Shown here one piece after another: positions 39,975-48,125 of a stretch of 51,807 bases of DNA. The notes under the pieces are model-generated. The model saw nothing but the letters and a program-made list of their open reading frames with translations, was not told the origin of the DNA and ran no database searches. The DNA is from Paracoccaceae bacterium. GTDB lineage: Bacteria; Pseudomonadota; Alphaproteobacteria; Rhodobacterales; Rhodobacteraceae. The stretch is from NCBI GenBank assembly GCA_020832445.1, contig JAFIEO010000020.1, positions 1 through 51,807 of the forward strand, in the 5' to 3' direction. Every line of letters starts with the position of its first letter. Position 1 is the first letter of the stretch. Both the position numbers and the translations under genes were made by a program.

Positions 39975-40014
39975 ACGGCTTTCCCTTCGGGGCAGTTTTG
40001 GTTATTGTCGCGGT

Positions 40015-42411
40015 ATGAGTGATTTCAACACCGATCTGCCGCTGTCCGCCCGCGCCATGGCTGCGCGTCCTGCCCCTTATCTGGACGGGTTGAACCCCGC
40101 CCAACGTCAGGCGGTCGAGGCGCTGGACGGTCCTGTGCTGATGCTGGCTGGCGCTGGCACTGGCAAAACCAAGGCGCTGACGGCGCGCATTGCGCATTTG
40201 TTAAATTCCGGCCGCGCCTTTCCGTCGCAAATTCTGGCGGTGACCTTCACCAACAAGGCCGCGCGTGAAATGAAGCTGCGGGTGGGCGGTTATTTGGGCG
40301 AAGCGGTGGAAGGCATGCCATGGCTGGGCACGTTTCATTCGATCAGCGCGAAACTGCTGCGGCGTCATGCCGAACTTGTGGGCCTGAAATCCAGTTTCAC
40401 GATTCTGGACAGCGACGACCAGCTGCGCCTGCTGAAACAGCTTATTGCAGCGGCAAATATTGACGAAAAGCGCTGGCCTGCGCGTCTGCTTGCCGGAATT
40501 ATCGACCAGTGGAAGAACCGCGCATGGACGCCCGAACAGGTGCCCGCCAGCGAAGCAAATGCCTTTGACAATCGCGGGACAGAATTTTACGCGGCCTATC
40601 AGGATCGGCTGAAAACCCTGAACGCCTGTGATTTCGGGGATTTGCTGCTGCATTGCATCCGCATTTTTCAGGCCCACCCCGATGTGTTGCAAGGGTATCA
40701 GGCGCGGTTTCGCTATATTCTGGTGGATGAATATCAAGACACCAATGTGGCGCAATACCTGTGGTTGCGGCTGTTGGCGGGCGGGCACAAGAATATCTGT
40801 TGCGTGGGCGATGATGACCAGTCGATCTATGGCTGGCGCGGGGCCGAAGTGGGCAATATCTTGCGGTTTGAACGTGATTTTCCGGGCGCAACAGTGGTGC
40901 GGCTGGAACAGAATTACCGGTCTACCCCGCATATTCTGGCCGCCGCCGGCAAGGTGATCGCGGGCAATGAAGATCGCCTTGGCAAAAGCCTGTGGACCGA
41001 AGCGCAATCAGGCGAAAAGGTCCGGCTGATCGGGCATTGGGATGGCGAGGAAGAGGCACGCTGGATCGGCGAGCAGGTCGAGGATTTGCAACGTGGCACC
41101 CGTGGGCTGGACCCGTTTGCGCTGAACCAGATGGCGATTCTGGTGCGTGCAAGCCATCAGATGCGCGCGTTTGAAGACCGGTTTCTGACCATTGGCCTGC
41201 CGTATCGCGTGATCGGCGGCCCGCGGTTTTACGAGCGTATGGAAATCCGCGATGCGATGGCCTATTTCCGGCTGGCGGTCAGTCCGGGCGATGATCTGGC
41301 CTTTGAACGCGTGGTCAATACCCCCAAACGCGGGCTTGGCGACAAGGCGCAACAGACCATTCAGCGGATTGCGCGCGATGCAGGTGTGCCGTTGGTGCAA
41401 GGGGCCGCGATGGCGCTTGATCAGGGCGCGCTGGGCGGGCGCGGTGCGAAAGCGTTGCGTGCCCTGCTGGATGGAATCGCGCGTTGGCATGCTGCGGTTG
41501 GCGGCACAGTTACGGGTGCGGCGGATGATGACCTGATCGACACGCTGGACACAGCGCACCCCCACGCGCAGGTCAGTCATATCGAACTGGCCGAACAGAT
41601 ATTAGAGGACTCCGGCTACACCGAAATGTGGCTGAACGACAAAACCCCCGAAGCACCGGGGCGGCTGGACAACCTGAAGGAACTGGTCAAAGCGCTGGAA
41701 TCATTTGAAAACCTGCAAGGGTTTTTGGAACATATCGCGCTGGTGATGGACAATGACACCGATGGTGCCGATGACAAGGTCAGCATCATGACGCTGCATG
41801 GCTCCAAAGGGTTGGAATTTCCGGTGGTGTTTCTGCCCGGCTGGGAAGACGGGTTATTTCCGTCGCAACGCTCCATGGACGAAAGCGGCCTGAAGGGGCT
41901 GGAGGAAGAACGCCGCCTTGCCTATGTGGGGATTACCCGCGCCGAGCAGCTTTGCACCATCAGTTTTGCCGCGAATCGCAGGGTTTACGGCCAATGGCAG
42001 GCGCAGATGCCGTCGCGCTTTGTGGATGAATTGCCCGCAGACCATGTGGATGTTCTGACGCCGCCGGGCCTGTATGGCGGTGCTGGCATGGGCGCTGCTG
42101 CCGCGCCAAGCAATGTCGAAGATCGTGCCATGCGCGCCGATGTCTACAATTCGCCCGGTTGGCGGCGCTTTCAGGCAGCGCAATCACGCCCTGCCGCGCA
42201 GCCGCGTCAGGCGTCGGGCATGATTATAGATGCGACGGCGCTGCCGGTCTTTGAAGAAGGGGCGCGCGTTTTCCACACCAAATTCGGATATGGGCGCGTG
42301 GCATCCGTGGACGGGGACAAGCTGTTTGTCGAATTCGAAAAATCCGGCGCACGCCATATAGTCGCAAGGTTCGTGGTGCCCGCAGAACAGGCAGATGACC
42401 TTCCGTTCTGA
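40015..42411 (+). CDS. uvrD: UvrD/PcrA-type ATP-dependent DNA helicase
   Basis: A 798-residue superfamily 1A helicase that unwinds 3'-tailed DNA in nucleotide excision and mismatch repair and removes RecA filaments. ATG 40015 is chosen because the product then begins just before NPAQRQAVEALDGP (Q motif). Walker A is LAGAGTGKTKALTAR (Lys51). Further motifs: TFTNKAAREMK (Ia), LVDEYQDTNVAQYL (II), CCVGDDDQSIYGWRG (III), RLEQNYRS (IV), MTLHGSKGLEFPVVF (V), AYVGITRAEQ (VI). The C-terminal tail after residue 700 holds a Tudor-like RVFHTKFGYGRVASVDGDKL, the UvrD/PcrA RNA polymerase-contact fold. A LexA box lies upstream. Confidence 0.95.
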   Translation: MSDFNTDLPLSARAMAARPAPYLDGLNPAQRQAVEALDGPVLMLAGAGTGKTKALTARIAHLLNSGRAFPSQILAVTFTNKAAREMKLRVGGYLGEAVEGMPWLGTFHSISAKLLRRHAELVGLKSSFTILDSDDQLRLLKQLIAAANIDEKRWPARLLAGIIDQWKNRAWTPEQVPASEANAFDNRGTEFYAAYQDRLKTLNACDFGDLLLHCIRIFQAHPDVLQGYQARFRYILVDEYQDTNVAQYLWLRLLAGGHKNICCVGDDDQSIYGWRGAEVGNILRFERDFPGATVVRLEQNYRSTPHILAAAGKVIAGNEDRLGKSLWTEAQSGEKVRLIGHWDGEEEARWIGEQVEDLQRGTRGLDPFALNQMAILVRASHQMRAFEDRFLTIGLPYRVIGGPRFYERMEIRDAMAYFRLAVSPGDDLAFERVVNTPKRGLGDKAQQTIQRIARDAGVPLVQGAAMALDQGALGGRGAKALRALLDGIARWHAAVGGTVTGAADDDLIDTLDTAHPHAQVSHIELAEQILEDSGYTEMWLNDKTPEAPGRLDNLKELVKALESFENLQGFLEHIALVMDNDTDGADDKVSIMTLHGSKGLEFPVVFLPGWEDGLFPSQRSMDESGLKGLEEERRLAYVGITRAEQLCTISFAANRRVYGQWQAQMPSRFVDELPADHVDVLTPPGLYGGAGMGAAAAPSNVEDRAMRADVYNSPGWRRFQAAQSRPAAQPRQASGMIIDATALPVFEEGARVFHTKFGYGRVASVDGDKLFVEFEKSGARHIVARFVVPAEQADDLPF

Positions 42412-42455
42412 GCGAACGAAACCTGACAGATATTTTCTGATATGAAAAATAAAAA

Positions 42456-42492
42456 GGCGGCAGTCCCAGGGAGGAGGAGGGGGACTGCCGCC
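42456..42492 (-). ncRNA. Cuckoo/CcsR-type hairpin 6, also the cluster terminator
   Basis: The 12-bp perfect stem GGCGGCAGTCCC / GGGACTGCCGCC closes a loop that reads CTCCTCCTCCCT on the minus strand. The minus strand continues TTTTTATTTTTC, so this last hairpin doubles as a rho-independent terminator of the DUF1127 transcript. Confidence 0.82.
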
Positions 42493-42497
42493 AATTT

Positions 42498-42531
42498 GCC
42501 ATGACCCCAGGGAGGAGGAGGGGGCCGTTGC
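42498..42531 (-). ncRNA. Cuckoo/CcsR-type hairpin 5
   Basis: The minus-strand stem GCAACGGCCCC / GGGGTCATGGC has two mismatches and carries the CCTCCTCCC loop. It is the least stable of the six stems. Confidence 0.65.
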
Positions 42532-42561
42532 AATGTCCGGGTCAAGAGACCCGATATTCGA

Positions 42562-42601
42562 GGGATAGAGCGGCCAGGGAGGAGGAGGGCCACTTTATCC
42601 C
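42562..42601 (-). ncRNA. Cuckoo/CcsR-type hairpin 4
   Basis: GGGATAGAGCGGCC pairs with GGCCACTTTATCCC on the plus-strand sequence with two non-canonical positions. On the minus-strand transcript the loop exposes CTCCTCCTCCCT. Confidence 0.78.
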
Positions 42602-42638
42602 AACGATCACCCCTAGGGAGGAGGACGGGGCGGTCGTT
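42602..42638 (-). ncRNA. Cuckoo/CcsR-type hairpin 3
   Basis: AACGATCACCCC and GGGGCGGTCGTT pair with one wobble and one mismatch, and the minus-strand loop is GTCCTCCTCCCTA. The sequence is unlike the stems of its neighbours although the loop is kept. Confidence 0.76.
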
Positions 42639-42680
42639 TGCGTACCGGTTTCTGGCTTTCTGCCATGGCCGGAATAGGGT

Positions 42681-42713
42681 GACGGTGATTGGGGAGGAGG
42701 ATCAATCACCGTC
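42681..42713 (-). ncRNA. Cuckoo/CcsR-type hairpin 2
   Basis: A perfect 10-bp stem GACGGTGATT / AATCACCGTC, with minus-strand loop GATCCTCCTCCCC. It is the loop variant that departs most from the others at its 5' side. Confidence 0.78.
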
Positions 42714-42719
42714 GCTCTC

Positions 42720-42745
42720 GGGTCCCAGGGAGGAGGAGGGGACCC
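42720..42745 (-). ncRNA. Cuckoo/CcsR-type hairpin 1 (nearest DUF1127)
   Basis: A perfect 7-bp stem GGGTCCC / GGGACCC with loop CTCCTCCTCCCT on the minus strand, 7 bp after the DUF1127 stop. It is the first of six tandem hairpins. Confidence 0.78.
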
Positions 42746-42752
42746 AAAACCA

Positions 42753-42965
42753 TTAATTCTCGTATGCGGCCTCGTATGCCAGGCGCGTGATCATGGAGCG
42801 GCTGATGCCAAGATCATCCAGTTCACGGCTGCTGAGCCGGCTAAGTTCGTCATGGGTCCGTTTGTAGACCCGGTAGCGTGCAAACGTGTCGGCTACGCTT
42901 TCAACCCAGCCCATCAGGTAGGCTACAGGCCGTACGGAACTGACATTTGCTGTGATATGTGCCAT
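42753..42965 (-). CDS. DUF1127 small RNA-binding-type protein (CcaF1-like)
   Basis: A 70-residue protein. ATG 42965 follows GGAAGG at 7 bases, and the longer frame to 43061 is rejected. The C-terminal half, YRVYKRTHDELSRLSSRELD with DLGISRSMI, is the DUF1127 signature. In Rhodobacter sphaeroides the homologous gene (RSP_6037, CcaF1) precedes four CcsR small RNAs and its product affects their processing. Here six similar hairpins follow on the same strand, starting 7 bp after the stop. The role in stress-RNA maturation is inferred from that arrangement. An RpoH-like promoter candidate lies upstream. Confidence 0.88.
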   Translation of the reverse strand: MAHITANVSSVRPVAYLMGWVESVADTFARYRVYKRTHDELSRLSSRELDDLGISRSMITRLAYEAAYEN

Positions 42966-43018
42966 GTTGCACCTTCCGTTCAGTTGTGCGGCGTTCAGTG
43001 CCGCGTCTTCTTGAACCC

Positions 43019-43046
43019 AAGATAGCAATTTTCTGCGTCTGCACAA
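43019..43046 (-). promoter_or_regulatory. Possible RpoH-type promoter of the DUF1127/hairpin transcript
   Basis: On the minus strand TTGTGC, 16 bases, TATCTT (within GCTATCTTGG). The TTG...CTATCTT pattern resembles the RpoHI/RpoHII class that drives the R. sphaeroides counterpart. The site would place transcription start about 45 bp before the DUF1127 start codon. It is a pattern match only. Confidence 0.4.
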
Positions 43047-43180
43047 CACACGATGCTGCAATGCGGCTATGCAATAGCGTCATGTTTACGCTAGGTAAAT
43101 TTCAAAACTGCCCGAAAAACAAACCATCCGGTCCAGAAAATCACGGGCCGCGACAGCTTAACAGGTATCTGAAATTCAGA

Positions 43181-43615
43181 TTAACCGATCATGTGATTGG
43201 AAAAAATGGTAGCGATATCAGAAAGTTCCTGTGCATCTGCCTGTGGGGGCGCGCTGAACGCGTCTATGCCGTCCTGCAAGTAGGCCGCGGATGTCACGTC
43301 ATGCACATGATGCATCGGAACGACATGTGCATGGGCGTGTGGCACGTGAATTCCGGTATAAAACATTGAAACGCGGTCGACCTGATAGATTATTTTTTGG
43401 GCGCGCGCGATTTTCTGGGCGCATGTTGTGATGCGTGTTGCCAGTTTTTCGGGCAAATCTTCGAACCAGACATAGTGCGCTTTGGGAATCACCAGACTAT
43501 GGCCCGCACGGATGGGATGCAGATCCAGAAACGCAAGGATATGGTCATCTTCATATATTTTATGCGCGGGCAGGGCACCGGACGCGATTTTGCAAAACAG
43601 GCAGTCATGTTGCAT
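43181..43615 (-). CDS. HIT family nucleotide hydrolase/transferase
   Basis: A 144-residue protein. ATG 43615 follows AGGAGG at 6 bases, and the longer frame to 44278 is rejected. The N-terminal CLFCKIASGALPAHKIYED is the HIT-family start. The signature His triad is HAHAH at 93-97 (HVPHAHAHVVPM). HIT proteins cleave AMP-lysine or dinucleoside polyphosphates, and the exact substrate is not readable. It is divergent from the apbC gene (136 bp). The family and start are firm. Confidence 0.92.
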   Translation of the reverse strand: MQHDCLFCKIASGALPAHKIYEDDHILAFLDLHPIRAGHSLVIPKAHYVWFEDLPEKLATRITTCAQKIARAQKIIYQVDRVSMFYTGIHVPHAHAHVVPMHHVHDVTSAAYLQDGIDAFSAPPQADAQELSDIATIFSNHMIG

Positions 43616-43751
43616 CTGGCCCCTCCTGGGTTGTTGAATATGGCATTTTTGCATGGAACAAGGCGCAAGACAATTTGTTAGCCGACCCGTGGGCCTTGCC
43701 GATGCCGGTTGAAAAGCCCATCTGTCGACATGAAACCGGAGGGAATTTAAC

Positions 43752-44822
43752 ATGAGTGTGACACGCGAAACGGTCCTTGAGGCCCTGAAACAGATTTCCC
43801 TGCCCGATGGCGGTGATCTGGTGTCGCGCGATCTGGTGCGCGCCCTTGTGGTCGAGGGGGGGGCAGTCCGTTTCGTATTGGAAGCTGAAAGCGCGGATGT
43901 TGCCCAACGCCTTGCCCCTGTCCGGCAGGCCGCCGAAGCTGCCATCAAGGCACTGGACGGGGTAACACGGGTTTCAGCGGCGCTGACCGCGCATGGCCCT
44001 GCGCCCAAGCCGAAAGGGGATGCACCGTCGTTAAAAATCGGCGGGCATGCGCGCCCGCAGGGGGACAAACAAAGCGTGCCGGGTGTGCGCCATATTGTGG
44101 CTGTTGGGTCCGGCAAGGGCGGCGTCGGCAAATCCACAGTGGCGTCTAATCTGGCCGTGGCGCTGGCGCGGCAGGGGCTGCGTGTGGGGCTGCTGGATGC
44201 CGATATATATGGTCCCAGCCAACCCAAGATGATGGGCGTGGACCGCAGGCCCGCATCGCCGGATGGCAAGAAGATCATTCCGCTTCAGGCGCATGGGGTC
44301 ACGATGATTTCTATCGGGCTGATGCTGAAGGCCGATGATGCCGTGATCTGGCGCGGCCCGATGCTGATGGGCGCGTTGCAGCAACTTCTGACGCAGGTGG
44401 AGTGGGGCGAGCTGGATGTGCTGATCATCGACATGCCGCCGGGCACAGGTGACATTCATCTGACACTATGCCAGAAATTCGATGTGCGCGGCGCAATCGT
44501 CGTATCGACGCCGCAAGATGTGGCACTGCTGGACGCGCGCAAGGCCCTGCGCGCTTTCCAGACCCTCAAGACCCCTATTCTGGGTCTGGTTGAGAACATG
44601 TCGACCTATATCTGCCCGAATTGTGGTCATGAAGACCATATTTTCGGCGAAGGCGGGGTCCGTGTCGAGGCCGAGAAACAGGGATTGGCGTTCCTTGGGG
44701 AATTGCCGCTTAGTGTCGAGGTGCGCTTGGCGGGCGACGGCGGAATTCCGGTTGCCGCAACCGACAGCCCCGTTGCGCGCGCCTATGAACGCATGGCCAA
44801 GCGCCTGATCGAGGTGATCTAG
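43752..44822 (+). CDS. apbC: Iron-sulfur cluster carrier protein ApbC (Mrp/NBP35 family)
   Basis: A 356-residue P-loop ATPase that holds and transfers Fe-S clusters. Residues 1-80 are a MIP18/DUF59-type domain (TRETVLEALKQISLPDGGDL). The deviant Walker A is GSGKGGVGKST at 119-129. The switch region IDMPPGTGDIHLTL is present, and the cluster ligands Cys288 and Cys291 are in YICPNCGHED. ATG 43752 follows GGAGG. It lies between the HIT gene (divergent) and the tctBAC operon, with 214 bp to tctB. The length and both key motifs are normal. Confidence 0.95.
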   Translation: MSVTRETVLEALKQISLPDGGDLVSRDLVRALVVEGGAVRFVLEAESADVAQRLAPVRQAAEAAIKALDGVTRVSAALTAHGPAPKPKGDAPSLKIGGHARPQGDKQSVPGVRHIVAVGSGKGGVGKSTVASNLAVALARQGLRVGLLDADIYGPSQPKMMGVDRRPASPDGKKIIPLQAHGVTMISIGLMLKADDAVIWRGPMLMGALQQLLTQVEWGELDVLIIDMPPGTGDIHLTLCQKFDVRGAIVVSTPQDVALLDARKALRAFQTLKTPILGLVENMSTYICPNCGHEDHIFGEGGVRVEAEKQGLAFLGELPLSVEVRLAGDGGIPVAATDSPVARAYERMAKRLIEVI

Positions 44823-44997
44823 CCGCTTGGGGGCCTAGGGGCGCGTGCGTGCTGCGCATCCGGCTGGAAACGCTGTTCAAAACCTGTATATTGCGTCCTT
44901 CTGGCCATGCCGTTCGATACTGGCGCGGGCATGCTGCGCGTGTTTTTTCCGGCATGTGGGTTGCCAGTCCGACGGGTCCTGTGCAACAGTCTGTCCA

Positions 44998-45025
44998 TAA
45001 GCGACAAATATAGTCGTAAGCGACA
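44998..45025 (+). promoter_or_regulatory. Direct repeat upstream of tctB, candidate operator
   Basis: TAAGCGACA occurs at 44998-45006 and 45017-45025, 19 bp apart (about two helical turns). The second copy lies within GTCG-TAAG-CGAC and 12 bp before the tctB start. It could be a binding site for a regulator encoded elsewhere. No two-component tctDE pair is in the window. Confidence 0.4.
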
Positions 45026-45036
45026 GGGAAAATTAT

Positions 45037-45489
45037 ATGCCGAGATCAGATTTCTGGTCCGGGCTGGCTGTGGCCGGGTTCGGGCTGCTGGCTTTGCTTT
45101 GGATGATACCTAATTACGCCGGGTCTAACCCTTTTGCGCAAATGCCGCCCGAGCTTGTGCCGGGCATCGGGGCGTGGTTGATGCTGGTTTGTGGCGGTAT
45201 CGTCGCCGTCAAGGGGCTGGTTCAGATCCTGCGCGAGCGCATCTCATTCGTGACAACAGAATTCAACTGGGCGGCCGTGGGATGGGCCGCATGGCCGTTT
45301 GTGTATGTCGCGGTTGCCATCTGGTTCATGTCTTTCATCAAGATCACATGGTTCGGCGCGTTCCTGATTGCGGGCATGCTTCTACTGCTGGGCGAGCGGC
45401 GCTGGTACATGATCCTTGGCTGTTCTGTGGTTCCGGTCGTGCTGCTTTATGTTCTGTCGGTGTATATGATGCGTGTCGGGGTGGTGTAG
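45037..45489 (+). CDS. tctB: Tripartite tricarboxylate transporter subunit TctB
   Basis: A 150-residue inner-membrane protein with four hydrophobic segments, at about residues 9-30, 43-65, 78-112 and 115-145. It matches the small TctB/TTT subunit in length, topology and position just before tctA. Together with TctA it forms the secondary transporter, and TctC binds the substrate in the periplasm. ATG 45037 is preceded by AGGGAAAATTAT, a weak site. A 3-bp gap separates it from tctA. Confidence 0.85.
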   Translation: MPRSDFWSGLAVAGFGLLALLWMIPNYAGSNPFAQMPPELVPGIGAWLMLVCGGIVAVKGLVQILRERISFVTTEFNWAAVGWAAWPFVYVAVAIWFMSFIKITWFGAFLIAGMLLLLGERRWYMILGCSVVPVVLLYVLSVYMMRVGVV

Positions 45490-45492
45490 CAG

Positions 45493-47010
45493 ATGGATTT
45501 TTCAGCAGTAGGTGCCGCCGCCGCCGAAGCGTTGACGCTGGCATCCTTCATCGGCATCGGGGGCGGTGTGCTTCTGGGATATGTGGTGGGTGTTATTCCC
45601 GGCCTGTCGCGGTCGGTGGCAATATCCATCGCCATTCCCATGACATTCTACATGTCGCCCTATATCGCGATTTCCTTTCTGATCGGGCTGTCCAAGGGCA
45701 CTGCTGCGGGCAGCGCGGTTTCGGCCATCTTGCTGAATGCCCCGGGCGAGGCATCTTCTGCCGCCACTGCGCTGGACGGCTACCCGATGGCGAAACAAGG
45801 CAAGCCCAAAACTGCGCTGCAAATTGGTCTGATTGCGTCGGTCATGGGCGATATTCTGGCCACAATTATCCTGATCTTTGTGGCAATTCCCTTCGCGCGT
45901 GTGGCGCTTATGTTCGGCCCCTATGAAATGGCTGCAATTCTGGCCTTCGCGCTGGTCTTTATCGCGGGGCTGTCGGGGGGCAATATTTTCAAGGGGCTTG
46001 CCGCGGGGGGCTTGGGTATTTTGCTTGGCACTGTCGGGCTGGATAACCAGACCGGCCTGCCGCGCCTGACCTTTGGCTACACAGAACTGATGGATGGCAT
46101 GCCGTTGATTGCCGTGGCCATTGGCACGCTGGCCTTGTCGGAAATGTTCGTGCAATCCGAAAAGCTGCGCTATGAGCGGGGCACAATGTCGGTTGCGCTG
46201 AAAAAGGATGACAGTGACCGAATGACTTGGCCGATATTCCGGCGCATTCTGCCAACCATCCTGCGCGGGACTGGCGTGGGCACCTTTGTCGGTGCCCTGC
46301 CGGGTTTGGGGCCATCGGTGGGGTCGTTCATGTCCTACGGGATGGCGCAAAAGGCCGCAAAAGAACCCGAGCGGTTTGGCAAGGGCGAACCCAAGGGCAT
46401 TGCCGCTGCGGAATCGGCCGACAATGCTGTTATTCCCGCCGCGCTGATCCCGTTGTTTGGTTTGGGTATTCCCGGCAATGTTTCTGCGGCGCTGCTGATC
46501 GGGGCATTCGCCATACATGGCATAACTGTCGGTCCGCTGCTGCTGCGCGATAACCCCGAACTGCTGTATTCCATTTTCGCAGGTATGATCCTTGCATCGG
46601 TCATTATGCTGGCATTGGGCTGGTTCGGGTTGATGTTCTTTGCGCAGATCACCCGCGTGCCCCCGCATGTTGTCATTCCGGTCGTCATTTTCTTCTGTCT
46701 GGCCGGTATGATGCTGCAAGGCTATGGCACATTCGGGCTGATCATCCTGATGGGGTTTGCGCTGCTGGGGTATCTGATGAAGAAATATGACTACAGTTTC
46801 GTGACGTTCCTTGTGGCCTTTATCATCACACCCATGCTGGAGTTGAACCTGCGACAAAGCATCATTCTGTCGCGCGGAAACTGGGAAATTCTGCTGGGCC
46901 GCCCGATTGCGATGTTCTTTATCGCCTGCACGGTGCTGGCCCTTGTCACGCTGATCATCCGCACCTTTCGCACAGACAAGGCCGCAGCCGGCGCCCCGAA
47001 CTCTGAATAA
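45493..47010 (+). CDS. tctA: Tripartite tricarboxylate transporter permease TctA
   Basis: A 505-residue protein with about eleven or twelve membrane segments. Family motifs are visible: GYVVGVIPGLSRSVAISIAI near the start, LLNAPGEASSAATALDGYPM, and GALPGLGPSVGSFMSYG with ESADNAVIPAALIPLFGLGI. The TctA family carries dicarboxylates or tricarboxylates into the cytoplasm with TctB and TctC, driven by ion gradients. Substrate choice is set mainly by TctC. The gene overlaps no other and is spaced 138 bp from tctC. Confidence 0.93.
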   Translation: MDFSAVGAAAAEALTLASFIGIGGGVLLGYVVGVIPGLSRSVAISIAIPMTFYMSPYIAISFLIGLSKGTAAGSAVSAILLNAPGEASSAATALDGYPMAKQGKPKTALQIGLIASVMGDILATIILIFVAIPFARVALMFGPYEMAAILAFALVFIAGLSGGNIFKGLAAGGLGILLGTVGLDNQTGLPRLTFGYTELMDGMPLIAVAIGTLALSEMFVQSEKLRYERGTMSVALKKDDSDRMTWPIFRRILPTILRGTGVGTFVGALPGLGPSVGSFMSYGMAQKAAKEPERFGKGEPKGIAAAESADNAVIPAALIPLFGLGIPGNVSAALLIGAFAIHGITVGPLLLRDNPELLYSIFAGMILASVIMLALGWFGLMFFAQITRVPPHVVIPVVIFFCLAGMMLQGYGTFGLIILMGFALLGYLMKKYDYSFVTFLVAFIITPMLELNLRQSIILSRGNWEILLGRPIAMFFIACTVLALVTLIIRTFRTDKAAAGAPNSE

Positions 47011-47148
47011 CAGGGCGCACAAGATGCGAATGGTTCCCGAAATTTGTTGCACAAACCCGTCTTCGTGATCGCAACAAATCAATCGCCGAGTTCTGAATTC
47101 AATAGGGCCGGCACCCAGAAGACGCATGACCAACAGGAGTAGATCAAG

Positions 47149-48075
47149 ATGAAAAAGACATTTGCAGCCATTCTGGGCGCAACCATGATGACCGCGCCGA
47201 TGGCGATGGCCGATGACTGGCCCACACGCCCGTTGACCATGGTGATCGGCTTTGCGCCCGGTGGCTCGACCGACATTCAGGGCCGTGTTCTGGCGAACGT
47301 CATGGAAGAATACCTTGGCCAGCCTGTCAATGTGGTCAACCAGCCCGGTGGCGGTTCCGCCGTTGCCTTTACCCGGCTGAAAAACACCGAGGCCGATGGC
47401 AATACCTTTTTGTTTGGCGGCACCACTGCGCTGACCTTTACGCCCATCATCACGCCGGTGGAGTATGAGATTGACGATTTCGAATATCTGGCCGCTGTGG
47501 CACTTGGCCAAAATGCCATTGTGACATCGGCTGAACAACCGTTCAGCACGTTTGACGAGATCATCGCCCATGGCAAGGAAAACCAGATGACCTATGCCCA
47601 GCAAACGCCGCTGGACGAGGCCATTATGCGCGCGATTGCCGAAGAAGAAGGGCTTGACCTGGCCATCGTGCCCACAGGTGGCGGTGGCGGCATGGCCCCG
47701 CTGGTGCTGGGCCGCGAGGTTGATTTCGCCTATTCAGGCGGCACGCATGCGCAGTATACGCCCACCGGTGAAATGGTCGTTGCGGCCTTCATGTCGGCCG
47801 AGCGCAGCCCGTTCTACCCCGACACGCCGACGCTGATGGAACTGGGCTATGATTACTCGATCGAGGATTACCGCACGATCATCGTGCCCCAGGGGGTTCC
47901 GGAAAATGTGAAGGCGCGCCTGTTGGAAGCCGCCGAGTACGCCAGCGAAAGCCAGGCGTTCAAGGATATCACCGAAGGCAACACCTTCTTTCCGGTTGTG
48001 TTCATCGGACAAGAGGAAATGGAAGCCAATGTCCGCCGCATTCGTGCAGCGACAGAAGAAGTGATGGCTGACTGA
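47149..48075 (+). CDS. tctC: Tripartite tricarboxylate transporter substrate-binding protein TctC
   Basis: A 308-residue periplasmic binding protein. Residues 1-21 are a signal peptide cut after MAMA-DDWP. The mature protein shows the TTT/Bug pattern: DWPTRPLTMVIGFAPGGSTD, VVNQPGGGSAVAFTRLKN, VPTGGGGGMAPLVLGREVDF and the C-terminal FGxxI-like VVFIGQEEMEANVRRIR. The 138-bp gap after tctA is often seen in TTT operons and may allow extra binding-protein synthesis. The ligand is not readable. A 12-bp hairpin follows the stop. Confidence 0.92.
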   Translation: MKKTFAAILGATMMTAPMAMADDWPTRPLTMVIGFAPGGSTDIQGRVLANVMEEYLGQPVNVVNQPGGGSAVAFTRLKNTEADGNTFLFGGTTALTFTPIITPVEYEIDDFEYLAAVALGQNAIVTSAEQPFSTFDEIIAHGKENQMTYAQQTPLDEAIMRAIAEEEGLDLAIVPTGGGGGMAPLVLGREVDFAYSGGTHAQYTPTGEMVVAAFMSAERSPFYPDTPTLMELGYDYSIEDYRTIIVPQGVPENVKARLLEAAEYASESQAFKDITEGNTFFPVVFIGQEEMEANVRRIRAATEEVMAD

Positions 48076-48095
48076 CAGGGATAACACACCCGTTG

Positions 48096-48125
48096 CTGCC
48101 GACAGTAAAGAAATACTGTCGGCAG
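48096..48125 (+). terminator. Hairpin after tctC
   Basis: CTGCCGACAGTA and TACTGTCGGCAG form a perfect 12-bp stem with an AAGAAA loop, 20 bp after the tctC stop. There is no T-run after it, so it may stabilise the 3' end or be rho-assisted. Confidence 0.5.

Noticed and set aside
42456-42745. Regularly spaced GGGAGGAGGA units, CRISPR-like or G-quadruplex-like
   Set aside because: The unit is only about 12 bases, the intervals are irregular, and every unit is the loop of its own inverted repeat. The minus-strand hairpin reading next to a DUF1127 gene explains it better. A plus-strand G-quadruplex remains possible but is not needed.
45502-47604. 700-residue open frame antisense to tctA and tctC
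   Set aside because: TctA membrane segments and the TctC signal peptide fit the plus strand. The minus frame is a composition artefact.
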